A stretch of 64,000 nt of DNA from Sulfitobacter mediterraneus. GTDB taxonomy: Bacteria > Pseudomonadota > Alphaproteobacteria > Rhodobacterales > Rhodobacteraceae. Position 1 is the first letter of the stretch, and every line of letters starts with the position of its first letter. A program made the translations under genes and the position numbers. Location: the NCBI RefSeq assembly GCF_003054325.1, contig NZ_QBKU01000001.1:62001-126000 (forward strand), in the 5' to 3' direction. The notes beneath the pieces are model-generated. The model was not told the DNA's origin. It made no database searches and saw nothing but the letters and a program-made list of their open reading frames with translations. This document shows positions 1-8,763 of the stretch, piece after piece.

Positions 1-443
1 TGATCACGTACCTCTTTGACAGCGGCAGCTTCGGCAGATGTGATCTGATCCTCGGCTGCGGCCATGCGGCGCTCAAGAGATTTGGCCAGATCCACCTGCG
101 CCTGTGCGGCAGCGGCTTTGGCTTCTTCCTTGGCGGCGGTCACGATACGGTCCGCTTGGTCCTGAACTTCCTTCTGCTTGCGCTCATATGAGGCCAGCAG
201 AGTTTGGGCTTCTTCCCGCAGTGCGCGGGCTTCTTCCAGTTCGGATTTGATCGTGTCTGCACGTTTGTCCAACATGCCGCCCAGAAGGCTAGGCACTTTG
301 AAATAGAACAGAACCGCGATGAACAGGATGAAGGCCAGCAGAACAACAAAATCAGTGTTCTTCAGCGAGAAGAAAACATCACCTGCCGCGAGGGCGGGAG
401 AGGCGATCATACCGGCAAGAACGGCTGTAAGGGTCAAACGCAT
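1..443 (-). CDS. atpF: ATP synthase F0 subunit b (3' end cut by window)
   Basis: Stator stalk subunit of the proton-translocating ATP synthase, linking F0 to F1. Reading left from the ATG at 443, about 147 codons are present before the window edge. The product opens with a cleavable-looking leader (residues 1-20, ending PALAAG), then one membrane helix at roughly 30-50, then a charged, Ala/Glu/Lys/Arg-rich coiled-coil. A leader peptide on subunit b is common in Rhodobacterales. The gene starts 3 bases after the b' stop codon, so both are translated from one message. Only the C terminus is missing, because of the edge. Confidence 0.93.
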   Translation of the reverse strand, partial: MRLTLTAVLAGMIASPALAAGDVFFSLKNTDFVVLLAFILFIAVLFYFKVPSLLGGMLDKRADTIKSELEEARALREEAQTLLASYERKQKEVQDQADRIVTAAKEEAKAAAAQAQVDLAKSLERRMAAAEDQITSAEAAAVKEVRD

Positions 444-446
444 GGC

Positions 447-980
447 TTATCCTTTCATCCGTGCTGTGACTGCGGCGGTGACGGTTTTGGCGTCTGCCTT
501 ACCACCCATCGCAGCGACGATTTCCTTGGTGGTGTCTTTTGCCACGACCTTCACGTTCTCCAGCGCAGAAGCGCGGATCTCGCTAATGGCTTTGGCCGAT
601 TCCGCCGCTTTCGCAGCAATCTCGGCATCCGCCTTGGAAATGGCGACATCAAGGTCTGCCTGAATTTCTGCTTTGGCGGCTGCTACAATGCGCTGCGCCT
701 CGGCGCGGGCATCAAGCAAAGCCTTGTCGTAGGCAGCTTCGGCCTCAATGGCCTTGGCCTTGAGATCTTCGGCTGCGGCGATGTCATTGGTGATCGTACC
801 CTGACGTTCGGCCAAAACCGCGCCAATACGTGGCAGGGCCACGCGGGACAGGATCAGATATGTCGCGATCAGCGCAAGAACGAGCCAAAAGATCTGGTTG
901 CCCCAGGTGGAGAAATCCAGCTGTGGCATGCCCGGACCCGCGGCTGCGGCGTCGGCTGCGCTATGTGTTTCAGTTGCCAT
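447..980 (-). CDS. atpF2: ATP synthase F0 subunit b' (second b-type subunit)
   Basis: 177-residue b' subunit, which in photosynthetic bacteria and alphaproteobacteria forms a heterodimeric peripheral stalk with b. Residues 1-30 are hydrophilic, one membrane helix spans about 30-50, and the rest is a long charged coiled-coil. Unlike the neighbouring b it has no leader peptide. It sits between atpE and atpF in the usual I-B-E-b'-b order. Its first six residues (MATETH) are the same as those of subunit a encoded upstream. Confidence 0.93.
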   Translation of the reverse strand: MATETHSAADAAAAGPGMPQLDFSTWGNQIFWLVLALIATYLILSRVALPRIGAVLAERQGTITNDIAAAEDLKAKAIEAEAAYDKALLDARAEAQRIVAAAKAEIQADLDVAISKADAEIAAKAAESAKAISEIRASALENVKVVAKDTTKEIVAAMGGKADAKTVTAAVTARMKG

Positions 981-1067
981 CTTGGCTTCTCCTTGGAAAC
1001 TTGGCCGTTACAGTCGGGCAGACATGTATCACGCCTGCCCGCTCGTAAGGATGTCGTTACCTAAGAG

Positions 1068-1292
1068 TTAAACAGCGAACATCAGCAGCAGAGCAACGAG
1101 GAACGAGAAGATCCCCAGGGCTTCTGCGAACGCGATGCCGATGAACAGTGTTGCTGTCTGAGAAGCAGCAGCGGATGGGTTGCGCAGTGCGCCAGCCAGG
1201 TAGTTGCCTGCAACGTTGCCAACCCCGATTGCGGCTGCGCCGGAACCGATTGCTGCCAGACCTGCGCCGATGTGTGCGAGTTCGCCTTCCAT
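1068..1292 (-). CDS. atpE: ATP synthase F0 subunit c
   Basis: 74-residue proteolipid that forms the rotating c-ring. Two hydrophobic helices flank the polar loop around RNPS (residues 37-40). The proton-carrying carboxylate is Glu57 in FAEALGIF, equivalent to Asp61 of E. coli. A Gly/Ala-rich first helix ([15 protein letters not shown]) permits tight ring packing. About 87 bases separate it from b' and 58 from atpB. No sodium-specific signature is obvious, so proton coupling is expected. Confidence 0.96.
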   Translation of the reverse strand: MEGELAHIGAGLAAIGSGAAAIGVGNVAGNYLAGALRNPSAAASQTATLFIGIAFAEALGIFSFLVALLLMFAV

Positions 1293-1350
1293 GTGAATTC
1301 TCCTTACGATTGGAAGTTGAGTATTTGGACGGGTGTGTAGATCGCCCGAA

Positions 1351-2109
1351 TTAGTGAGACGGATGCAATGCGTCTTTCAGATACACGCATGTCAGAATGG
1401 TAAATACGTAGGCCTGGATGAAGGACACCAGCACCTCAAGCCCGTACATGGCTGTGATGGCCACAACCGAAACCGGGCTGATCACTGTGATCGCGGCAAA
1501 GCCTGCGAACACTTTGATCACCGCGTGGCCCGCCATAACGTTGCCCGCCAAACGAATGGAGTGGCTGACCGGACGCACGAAATAAGAGATCAGTTCGATA
1601 ATCGCCAGAACCGGACGCAGCGGCAGTGGCGCCGAGGCCACCCAGAACAGGCCCAAGAAGGCCGCGCCGTTTTTGACAAAGCCCAGAATGGTCACCGTCA
1701 GGAATACCGCCAGCGCCAGCACCACTGTGACCGCAAAATGCGACGTCGGGGTAAAGGATGTCGGGATCAGGCCGAGGAAGTTGGCACAGACAATGAACAT
1801 GAACAGCGTCATGATGTAGGGGAAGTATTTCACCCCCTCCTTGCCGCAGATGTCTTCGACCATTTTGTAGACAAAACCGTAGGCCAGCTCAGCAACCGAC
1901 TGCATCCGCGAGGGGATCATCGCCCGTTTGGAGCTGCCCAGAACCAGCAGCGCAAAGGTCGCAACAACGGCCAGAGCCATCCAGACGGTGGCATTGGTTA
2001 CGGTGAACATGCCAATCGCACCATCGCCAAACGCTGGTTCGATTTTAAACTGGTCCATCGGGTGAAAGACCAGACCGCCTTCTTCTGCACCGTGTGTCTC
2101 TGTCGCCAT
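1351..2109 (-). CDS. atpB: ATP synthase F0 subunit a
   Basis: 252-residue integral membrane subunit carrying the proton half-channels. The essential stator arginine is Arg186 in SHSIRLAGN, and several hydrophobic helices are evident (about 40-60, 98-118, 125-145, 165-185, 195-250). Length is normal for the alphaproteobacterial form. It follows atpI by 27 bases and precedes atpE, as in other Rhodobacterales F0 operons; the F1 genes are in a separate operon in this group and are absent here. Confidence 0.96.
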   Translation of the reverse strand: MATETHGAEEGGLVFHPMDQFKIEPAFGDGAIGMFTVTNATVWMALAVVATFALLVLGSSKRAMIPSRMQSVAELAYGFVYKMVEDICGKEGVKYFPYIMTLFMFIVCANFLGLIPTSFTPTSHFAVTVVLALAVFLTVTILGFVKNGAAFLGLFWVASAPLPLRPVLAIIELISYFVRPVSHSIRLAGNVMAGHAVIKVFAGFAAITVISPVSVVAITAMYGLEVLVSFIQAYVFTILTCVYLKDALHPSH

Positions 2110-2136
2110 CTCAGGCTCCTTCGTTCTTGCCGCCGC

Positions 2137-2463
2137 TTAGGGCGATTTGTTCTCGGCCTCTTCGGCCACTTTCTTGTCCTGGATCTCTTGCGCGGATCGG
2201 AGCATCGTCTTCACTCCCGCCGCAAGGCCCAGCATTACAAACAGCACCATAAAGATGGGAAGGGTGCCAAACAGCAGGTCCAACCCGTATCCGATGCCAA
2301 AGCCGATCCCTAGACCGGCCACCAGTTCGATCACCATCCTCCATGCCAAATTGGCCTGAGAATAATGTTCATCCGCGCGGGGCTTGGGCGCAGAACGCTG
2401 TTTTGCGGCGTCGATCTTGGCCTCAAGCTGCTCAAGTTGCTGCTGTTGGTCCGGGTCAGCCAC
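2137..2463 (-). CDS. atpI: AtpZ/AtpI-family ATP synthase assembly factor
   Basis: 108-residue first gene of the F0 operon. The N terminus (1-40) is hydrophilic and Gln/Lys-rich; two membrane helices lie at about 43-63 and 67-87, the first Gly-rich (GLGIGFGIGYG), followed by a short charged tail. Family members help c-ring assembly or Mg2+ supply and are not strictly essential. The identification rests on operon position plus the two-helix pattern. The 185 bases upstream hold a 9-base inverted repeat. Confidence 0.85.
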   Translation of the reverse strand: MADPDQQQQLEQLEAKIDAAKQRSAPKPRADEHYSQANLAWRMVIELVAGLGIGFGIGYGLDLLFGTLPIFMVLFVMLGLAAGVKTMLRSAQEIQDKKVAEEAENKSP

Positions 2464-2532
2464 GCCGATATCCCCACTGGATGCTTGGGGCCTGTGCTAA
2501 TAGCGGGGCGGGCCAGAGTCAACATGCGTGAC

Positions 2533-2579
2533 AATTGGCGCAATGCTTTGTTTTTTATATCTTTTTGAAAGCGCCAATT
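2533..2579. repeat. 9-base inverted repeat upstream of the F0 operon
   Basis: AATTGGCGC at 2533-2541 is repeated in inverse orientation as GCGCCAATT at 2571-2579, around a 29-base AT-rich centre. It lies about 70 bases upstream of the atpI start, between atpI and a LysR gene that ends at 2649. It could be a regulator site or a stem-loop; no T-tract marks it as an ordinary terminator. Confidence 0.5.
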
Positions 2580-2648
2580 CGGTAATTTGCCCGCGAAACC
2601 GGGTATTTGTCTAAAACCCGACACCTTGCGGTTATTCAACCAAATGGT

Positions 2649-3548
2649 TTAGGATGGCGATTGGCCGCTGCGCCACTGCGCGCTTTGCGCCATCAGCCAT
2701 TCGCGGAAGATCCGCACAGGTTTGCGCCGCAAAACCCCTTCGGTGCGGACCAGATGATAGCCGCCCTCTCGAAAGCCGATATCAGACACCTGAACCAACC
2801 GGCCTGCCGCAACCTCGCCCGCGACCACCTCGGCGGAAACAAGCAAAACCCCCTGCCCGGCAATCGCCGCTTCGACCGCGAGAACCGATGACATACGCCA
2901 GGTGAATTGCGGCACATCTTTCAGGGCGACCCCGCCCGCCTGTTCAAACCAGACCCCCCATGTGCCATTTGTCCGGTCGCGCAACAGTGGATAGTTCAGC
3001 AGATCCGCCACCTCTCCCAAGGGCAGATCAACCAACCCCGGCGCGGCAAAGGGATATAGCGGCGCATCGCTGATCAGTTCCGCCCCCGGATAGGCCCCGC
3101 CCGGATGCACAAACCGGATCGCCAGATCTGCCTCATAACGGGCCACATCCGCCAGATGGCGCGAGGCCTCAAGCCGCACATCAATCTCGGGGAAAGCATC
3201 GGTGAACGCCCCCAGACGCGGCACCAACCATTTGGTCGCAAACAACGGCTCACTGTTGATGGTCACAGTGCCCTTTGGGCGCTCCGACAGGCTTTCGGTC
3301 GCATCGGCAATTGCATCCAAGGCCGGTGATACCTGCGCCAGATAGGCCGCGCCATCCGGCGACAGGGCAAGCCCGCGCGGCAGATCGCGGAACAATTGTA
3401 CATTCAGCCGATCCTCCAACCCGCGCACATGGCGGCTGATGGCGGAATGGCTGACGCCCAACTCCACCGCCGCGCGGGAGAAGCTTTGATACCGCCCCGC
3501 GGCCTCAAAGGCACGAAGCGCGTTCAGTGGGGGGAGTTTTCGAGCCAT
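2649..3548 (-). CDS. LysR-family transcriptional regulator (GcvA-like)
   Basis: 299 residues starting at MARKLPPLNALRAFE; an ATG 24 bases upstream is in frame but LysR proteins normally begin close to this PPLNALRAFEAA motif. Residues 5-65 form the winged helix-turn-helix (FSRAAVELGVSHSAISRHVRGLE), and the remainder is a substrate-binding effector domain (about 90-295). It is transcribed away from the DUF1127 gene at 3653. The GcvA-like N terminus does not by itself identify a target; the effector is unknown. Confidence 0.9.
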   Translation of the reverse strand: MARKLPPLNALRAFEAAGRYQSFSRAAVELGVSHSAISRHVRGLEDRLNVQLFRDLPRGLALSPDGAAYLAQVSPALDAIADATESLSERPKGTVTINSEPLFATKWLVPRLGAFTDAFPEIDVRLEASRHLADVARYEADLAIRFVHPGGAYPGAELISDAPLYPFAAPGLVDLPLGEVADLLNYPLLRDRTNGTWGVWFEQAGGVALKDVPQFTWRMSSVLAVEAAIAGQGVLLVSAEVVAGEVAAGRLVQVSDIGFREGGYHLVRTEGVLRRKPVRIFREWLMAQSAQWRSGQSPS

Positions 3549-3652
3549 AAGATATGTGACTTTTTCGAACACATACTGTCAAGCAATTGTCTTTGATCGA
3601 CGCCAGTAGAAGGCTCATATTGGCCTAACACTCTCAAAAAAATGGCTCTCAC

Positions 3653-3883
3653 ATGACTGATATCACACATATCGCACCTTCGCGCGCCGCCTCTACACGT
3701 CCGGAAAAGGCACATCATTGCAAGGTTATCCGATGGCTCATCTCCCTGTGGAGGCACCGCAACCACCCCCATGTCAAAGGCATTTCTGACAGGCAAGCCC
3801 GCGATATCGGTCTATCACCGGGTGACAGGGCACGGCTGACGCACCGCTGGCCTTCGCAGACAACGCACCACCCGCGCGGGTGA
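3653..3883 (+). CDS. DUF1127 small protein
   Basis: 76-residue basic protein. Residues about 27-60 match the DUF1127 pattern: an aromatic/basic segment (LISLWRHRN) followed by ISDRQARDIGLSPGDR. Some DUF1127 proteins of alphaproteobacteria bind RNA or affect phosphate and stress responses; the role here is unknown. It is divergent from the LysR gene, about 104 bases apart, which makes it a possible LysR target. The start is an ATG without a strong ribosome site. Confidence 0.72.
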   Translation: MTDITHIAPSRAASTRPEKAHHCKVIRWLISLWRHRNHPHVKGISDRQARDIGLSPGDRARLTHRWPSQTTHHPRG

Positions 3884-3924
3884 AACGCTTTGCCCTGATC
3901 TGCGCTGCGATGTAGACAGCAAGG

Positions 3925-4284
3925 ATGAGCACCCAGCTGGATCAGGTTTTTGCCGCCCTCGCGGACCCAACGCGCCGCGCCATTCTGGCGATGCTGCTGG
4001 AGGACGACATGGCGGTGACCGACGTGGCAGACCCGTTCGAAATGTCGTTGGCGGCAATCTCCAAACATCTGGGAGTGCTGACAGCGGCGGGCCTGATCTC
4101 TCAGGAAAAACGCGGGCGGGTGAAATGGTGTAAGCTTGAGCCGGACGCCTTGCGGGGGGCCAGCATCTGGATGCAGGGGTTTGGGCAGTTTGAGCCGGTC
4201 AACCTTGATGCATTTGAGCGGTTTCTGGCAGTTGAATTGCCCGAAACAGATGAGGCTGACGATCCGTCCGGACCATCAGCCTGA
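3925..4284 (+). CDS. ArsR/SmtB-family transcriptional regulator
   Basis: 119-residue winged-helix regulator. The opening DQVFAALADPTRRAILAML is the classic ArsR start, and the recognition region reads MSLAAISKHLGVLTAAGLI (about 47-65), followed by the wing (KRGRVKWCKLEPDAL). No paired-cysteine metal site is seen (the only Cys is in the wing region), so it belongs to the metal-independent branch that often represses a neighbouring SRPBCC/Aha1 or exporter gene. No such partner is adjacent; target unknown. Confidence 0.88.
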   Translation: MSTQLDQVFAALADPTRRAILAMLLEDDMAVTDVADPFEMSLAAISKHLGVLTAAGLISQEKRGRVKWCKLEPDALRGASIWMQGFGQFEPVNLDAFERFLAVELPETDEADDPSGPSA

Positions 4285-4295
4285 TTTGTGGGGTA

Positions 4296-4364
4296 TCAAA
4301 GGACGAACTGTACAATCGCAAGAACAATCACAACAAGTCCGACAAGATAAATAATGTTTCGCAT
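4296..4364 (-). CDS. 22-residue hydrophobic small protein
   Basis: A short reading frame begins with MRNIIYLVGLVVIVL and ends QFVL before a TGA. It is one transmembrane helix with a positively charged N terminus. A GAAAGG sequence about 8 bases before the ATG is a reasonable ribosome site. It fills the gap between the ArsR gene and the EamA gene. I believe similar MRNI-type mini-proteins occur in Rhodobacterales, but that is from memory and unverified. No function is suggested beyond a membrane location. Confidence 0.55.
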   Translation of the reverse strand: MRNIIYLVGLVVIVLAIVQFVL

Positions 4365-4419
4365 GGCGAGGCCTTTCATATTTTGCACAGCTTAACGCCT
4401 GAACCCGCAAAAGGTTCCT

Positions 4420-5319
4420 TTACCCTGCTTTGGGTGCCGCGCCATCATCCCGCAAAAGCATCAGCAGTGCAAAAATGGTCAGGGCCACACCGCCCAGCGT
4501 CAGAACCGAGGGCACGCCATTGCCCAGCGCAATTTCCCAGACGATTACCCATGTCGGCGTCAGGTAAGTATAGGCCATCACCTTGGCCGACGGCAGGCGC
4601 AGGGTCGCAAATTGCAGCAGCAGCGCAGTTGCGGCAGTCGCAATAATCACCACATAGGCCAGCGTGACCCAGACCATCCCCGGGAGGGCGGCCCATTGGG
4701 TCACCGCCAGATCAGGTGCGGCATAGATCAGCAGGACGATAGAGCCCGCCACCAGCATCCCGAAAGTAAAACTAAAGATGCTTTCACCCCGGTTCAGCCG
4801 CCGCACCATCGGTGTGTAGATCGCATGCGAGACACAGCCGATGAAATAGATCACCTCGCCCCGCCCCACGTCAAAGCCAAGCAACGCCGACAGATCCGCC
4901 CGAAAAATCACCCAAAGCGCCCCTGCGGCCCCGATGGCCAGTGCTGCCGCCATCCGCCCTGTCATCACCTGACGCAGCAGGAACCAGGCAAAGATCGCGG
5001 ACATGACCGGCACCAGAGTAAACACAGACGCCGCACTGACCGGTGGCGCGGTCTTGAGCCCCTCGAACATCATCACAAAATAGAACGCGAACAATCCGCC
5101 CAGGATCAGGTAGCGCCAAGGCGCGGCAAAGTCGCCCGTCCGAAAGCCGCCACGCAGATAGGTGATAAGCCCAACCAGCGCGGCACCCAGACAAAACCGC
5201 AGGGCGGTAATCGCAGATGGCGCAATATCATTGGCAACCATCGCCCCCAATGAGAACGACCCGGCGACCAAAGCGGAAAACGCAAGCATGGCAACATGCC
5301 CCTGTGCGCCAGGGCTCAC
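4420..5319 (-). CDS. EamA/DMT-family transporter
   Basis: 299 residues with about ten hydrophobic helices arranged as two five-helix EamA repeats, typical of drug/metabolite exporters of the inner membrane. The GTG start at 5319 overlaps the stop of the upstream LysR gene (GTGA), indicating coupled translation and probably control of this exporter by that regulator. An internal ATG at residue 11 is an alternative start. The substrate cannot be told from sequence; amino acids and metabolites are common. Confidence 0.88.
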   Translation of the reverse strand: MSPGAQGHVAMLAFSALVAGSFSLGAMVANDIAPSAITALRFCLGAALVGLITYLRGGFRTGDFAAPWRYLILGGLFAFYFVMMFEGLKTAPPVSAASVFTLVPVMSAIFAWFLLRQVMTGRMAAALAIGAAGALWVIFRADLSALLGFDVGRGEVIYFIGCVSHAIYTPMVRRLNRGESIFSFTFGMLVAGSIVLLIYAAPDLAVTQWAALPGMVWVTLAYVVIIATAATALLLQFATLRLPSAKVMAYTYLTPTWVIVWEIALGNGVPSVLTLGGVALTIFALLMLLRDDGAAPKAG

Positions 5320-6194
5320 CAGCCCTCCTCTTTGACTTCATCTTTGATGAAGGACAACAGCGCCTGCACCTTAAAAGTGCGGTGCAAATCCACATGGGTC
5401 ACCAGCCAAAGCGGCGATGCCCATTCGTCCCGAGCGGCATGCACTTGAACCAGATCGGGATACTTCTGCGCTTCGGTCACTGGCATAAAACCGATCCCCG
5501 CCCCCGACAGGATTGCAGAGCCGACAGCCCCTGCATCCGTACAGCGGAAAGTGACCGCGCTCTCTGGCACCATCTTGCGCATCCAGACATAACAAGGCGC
5601 ACGGCTTTCGCGGTTTTCCGGACCGACAAAACGGTGCTTCGCATAATCCTCTGGGCTGCTTGGCACACCATGAGCCTCGACATAGGATGTGCTGGCATAG
5701 GCCGCCATCTGCAACTGGACCAAGGGCTGCACCACATTGTCCGGCTGCTCAGGCGCTGCGCCGGCCCGCACAGCCACATGGGCCTCGCCATACTCAAGGC
5801 GAAACAACCGCTCTCCTGTCACATATCTGACCACGACCGCCGGGTGCAGCTGTTGAAACCGCGCCAGCATCGGGGCCATATATCCCGCCAGCGACACCAG
5901 CGAGGTCACAACCAGATCCCCGGCCACGTCAGATCCGCGCCCCTTGATCCGACCTGACAACTGGCTGAACTGATCATCCGCCGATTGCGCAACGCGCAAC
6001 AGATCCTCGCCCGCCTCGGTCGGCGTATAGCCACGGGCATGACGTTGAAACAACTTGGCACCCAACCGTTGTTCCAGCGCATCAATATGGCGGATGACGG
6101 TGGCATGATGCACACCCAACACTTCGGCCGCGCCGCTGACCGTGCCCATACGGGCGACCTGAAAGGCGGTCCTGATCTCGTCCCAATTGTCCAT
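5316..6194 (-). CDS. LysR-family transcriptional regulator
   Basis: 292 residues from MDNWDEIRTAFQVARMG, chosen because LysR proteins begin just before the helix-turn-helix; the frame is open 72 bases further. HTH at about 5-60 (GTVSGAAEVLGVHHATVIRHIDALE), effector-binding domain beyond residue 85. The stop overlaps the EamA start, so the two form an operon. Ligand unknown, possibly the substrate of that exporter. Confidence 0.9.
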   Translation of the reverse strand: MDNWDEIRTAFQVARMGTVSGAAEVLGVHHATVIRHIDALEQRLGAKLFQRHARGYTPTEAGEDLLRVAQSADDQFSQLSGRIKGRGSDVAGDLVVTSLVSLAGYMAPMLARFQQLHPAVVVRYVTGERLFRLEYGEAHVAVRAGAAPEQPDNVVQPLVQLQMAAYASTSYVEAHGVPSSPEDYAKHRFVGPENRESRAPCYVWMRKMVPESAVTFRCTDAGAVGSAILSGAGIGFMPVTEAQKYPDLVQVHAARDEWASPLWLVTHVDLHRTFKVQALLSFIKDEVKEEGW

Positions 6195-6275
6195 GCCCTG
6201 CAAAATGCCGGATCGCCCAGTCGGGGCAAGCGTAAAATCACTTGGCGCGGGAAAATCCAGTGGCATACTGCCCCG

Positions 6276-6767
6276 ATGAAGATCACCCGCAACACCCCCG
6301 ATCAGTTGATCATCGAAAACAATCCGCTCTGGCTTGCGATCTTTATCTCGGTCTTTTCACTGGTCTTTGTGGGCGTTGGCCTTGTGACCATTCGCACCGA
6401 ACCGGGCACCGGCATTGCCTTCCTTCTGGGCGGGCTGGTGATGGGCGGCGGCTTTACCACAGCCTTTATACGGCGCACCCAACTGATCCTCGACCGCCCG
6501 CGCAATCTGGTGGAGCTGCGGCGCAAATCGCTGCTTGGCTATCGCCGGCGCAGCTGGGATCTGCATGATCTGGATCGGGCCTTGGTCGAAACCTCGCATT
6601 CGGGCGACACCAACACCTACCGCGCGGCGCTACACTTCAGCGGCGGCATGGACGCAGGGACCCATCCGATCACTCTGGTCTATTCCAGCGGCAGCGGCGC
6701 CCGCCGCGCCGAAGCGGCCATCAACGATTGGCTTGCCACCCTTGACTCAGCGCCCCCTGCCGCGTAA
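6276..6767 (+). CDS. Hypothetical membrane protein
   Basis: 163 residues. Two membrane helices are clear near the N terminus (about 16-38 and 45-65, the second Gly-rich: FLLGGLVMGGG), followed by a cytoplasmic-looking beta-rich domain with RRTQLILDRPRNLVELRRKSLLG. The layout (two helices, then a PH-like domain) resembles several bacterial membrane proteins of unknown function. It starts 81 bases from the divergent LysR gene. No clear ribosome site was seen, so the start is uncertain. Confidence 0.7.
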   Translation: MKITRNTPDQLIIENNPLWLAIFISVFSLVFVGVGLVTIRTEPGTGIAFLLGGLVMGGGFTTAFIRRTQLILDRPRNLVELRRKSLLGYRRRSWDLHDLDRALVETSHSGDTNTYRAALHFSGGMDAGTHPITLVYSSGSGARRAEAAINDWLATLDSAPPAA

Positions 6768-6925
6768 ATCGCCCTCAATTCCCGGAAGCATTGCCTTCCG
6801 GTCCCGGCCTATTGTCGGGATCGCCCCCCGTCAGCGCGTTGCGCCCACGGGGGCATTTGTGCATTCACGCTGGCGTTCCTAAGTTAGGGACATCCCGCAA
6901 CCGACCGACGAAAGGGCCTATGCCC

Positions 6926-8434
6926 ATGTTTGAAAATCTCAGCGAACGCCTTTCCGGTGTCTTTGACCGCCTGACCAAACAGGGCGCCCTGTCCGAGGAC
7001 GATGTCAAAACCGCCCTGCGCGAGGTGCGTGTGGCCCTGCTTGAGGCAGACGTATCGCTGCCCGTCGCCCGCGACTTTGTCAAAGCGGTGCAGGATCAAG
7101 CCACAGGTCAGGCCGTCACCAAGTCCATCACCCCCGGTCAGCAGGTCGTCAAAATTGTCCACGACGCCCTGATCGACGTGCTGCAAGGCGAAGGTGAGCC
7201 CGGCGCGCTTAAGGTCGACAATCCGCCAGCCCCGATCCTGATGGTCGGCCTGCAAGGCGGCGGTAAGACCACCACAACCGCCAAACTCGCCAAACGCCTC
7301 AAGGAAAAAGACGGCAAACGCGTGCTGATGGCCTCGCTTGACGTGAACCGCCCCGCCGCGATGGAACAGTTGGCGATCCTCGGCAACCAGATCGGCGTCG
7401 ACACCCTGCCGATTGTCAAAGGCGAAGATCCCGTCGCCATCGCCAAACGCGCCAAGACCCAGGCCGGCCTTGGTGGCTATGACGTCTATATGCTTGATAC
7501 CGCGGGGCGCCTGTCCATCGACGAAGAGCTGATGCAACAGGTCAAAGCGGTGCGCGATGTCGCCACCCCGCGCGAAACCCTGCTGGTGGTCGATGGCCTG
7601 ACGGGTCAGGACGCTGTGCACACCGCAGAAAACTTTGACGAACGCATCGGTATCACTGGCGTGGTCCTCACCCGGATGGATGGCGACGGACGCGGCGGCG
7701 CAGCCCTATCCATGCGTGCCGTTACCGGCAAGCCGATCAAATTTGTCGGCCTGGGCGAAAAGCTGGACGCGCTGGAAACCTTTGAACCTGAACGTGTGGC
7801 AGGCCGTATCCTTGGCATGGGCGACATCGTCGCGCTGGTTGAAAAGGCGCAGGAAACCATCGAGGCCGAACAAGCCGAAAAGATGATGCGCCGCATGACC
7901 AAAGGTCAGTTCAACATGAACGACCTGAAAATGCAGCTTGAACAAATGATCAAGATGGGCGGCATGCAAGGCATGATGGGCATGATGCCCGGCATGGGCA
8001 AAATGGCCAAACAGGTCGAAGACGCAGGCCTTGATGACAAGATCCTCAAACAGCAAATCGCGCTGATCCAGTCCATGACCAAACGCGAACGCGCCAACCC
8101 ACAGCTGTTGCAGGCCTCCCGCAAGAAACGCATCGCCAAGGGCGCGGGCATGGAAGTGTCCGATCTCAACAAGCTGATGAAAATGCACCGCCAGATGTCC
8201 GACATGATGAAAAAGATGGGCAAGATGGGCAAAGGCGGCATGCTGAAACAGGCCATGAAAGGCATGTTCGGCAAAGGTGGCATGGACCCTGCTGCAATGG
8301 CCCAAGGCATGGACCCCAAAGCATTGGAAGCCGCCGCCAAACAAATGGGCGGCAAACTGCCCGGCGGTCTGGGCGGCATGGGCGGCGGCATGGGCCTGCC
8401 TTCCGGTCTCTCCGGGTTTGGCAAAAAGAAATGA
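6926..8434 (+). CDS. ffh: Signal recognition particle protein Ffh (SRP54)
   Basis: 502-residue SRP GTPase that targets membrane and secreted proteins with the 4.5S-type RNA (encoded here at about 63.7 kb) and FtsY. The N domain is followed by the G domain, with the P-loop GLQGGGKTTTTAKLA near residue 107, DTAGRL, and TRMDGDGRGG near 249. The C-terminal M domain is methionine-rich and ends in a Gly/Met-rich tail (GGMGGGMGLPSG). The second ATG (MFENLSERL) was chosen because AAAGGG lies 9 bases before it; an ATG 6 bases earlier is too close. Confidence 0.97.
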   Translation: MFENLSERLSGVFDRLTKQGALSEDDVKTALREVRVALLEADVSLPVARDFVKAVQDQATGQAVTKSITPGQQVVKIVHDALIDVLQGEGEPGALKVDNPPAPILMVGLQGGGKTTTTAKLAKRLKEKDGKRVLMASLDVNRPAAMEQLAILGNQIGVDTLPIVKGEDPVAIAKRAKTQAGLGGYDVYMLDTAGRLSIDEELMQQVKAVRDVATPRETLLVVDGLTGQDAVHTAENFDERIGITGVVLTRMDGDGRGGAALSMRAVTGKPIKFVGLGEKLDALETFEPERVAGRILGMGDIVALVEKAQETIEAEQAEKMMRRMTKGQFNMNDLKMQLEQMIKMGGMQGMMGMMPGMGKMAKQVEDAGLDDKILKQQIALIQSMTKRERANPQLLQASRKKRIAKGAGMEVSDLNKLMKMHRQMSDMMKKMGKMGKGGMLKQAMKGMFGKGGMDPAAMAQGMDPKALEAAAKQMGGKLPGGLGGMGGGMGLPSGLSGFGKKK

Positions 8435-8763
8435 TCACCTGCTCGCTGACATATGAAATTGACCCGGCCAAGGTTGATGATTTTGAAACCTACGCACGGG
8501 CGTGGATCAAGATCGTCAACCGCATGGGCGGCACGCATCACGGCTATTGGCTGCCCCATGAGGGCGCCAATGACATTGCCTATTGCCACTTTTCATTTAC
8601 CAGCCTCGCCGCCTACGAAGACTACCGCAGCCGCATGGCACAAGACCCCGAATGCCAGGCCGCCTATGCCTTTGCGGAACGCACCAGCTGCATCCGACGC
8701 TATGACCGCAGCTTTACCCGCCCGGTTCTCGACGGCCGCGCGCTGGAGGGCGATCAGCTGTGA
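8431..8763 (+). CDS. NIPSNAP-family protein
   Basis: 110 residues with a dimeric alpha/beta-barrel pattern: ITCSLTYEIDPAKVDDFETYARAWIKIV at the N terminus and a helix with YEDYRSRM in the second half, matching NIPSNAP proteins. Its ATG overlaps the ffh stop by four bases (ATGA) and its stop overlaps the following GNAT gene, so all three share a message. The biochemical function of bacterial NIPSNAP proteins is not established. Confidence 0.8.
   Translation: MITCSLTYEIDPAKVDDFETYARAWIKIVNRMGGTHHGYWLPHEGANDIAYCHFSFTSLAAYEDYRSRMAQDPECQAAYAFAERTSCIRRYDRSFTRPVLDGRALEGDQL

Noticed and set aside
1333-2313. Long opposite-strand frame over atpB/atpI
   Set aside because: Antisense shadow of GC-rich coding sequence; product is Arg/His-rich and matches no family.
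5985-6275. Upstream extension of the membrane protein at 6276
   Set aside because: The extra 97 codons are antisense to the LysR gene and not hydrophobic; the ATG at 6276 gives the expected two-helix protein.
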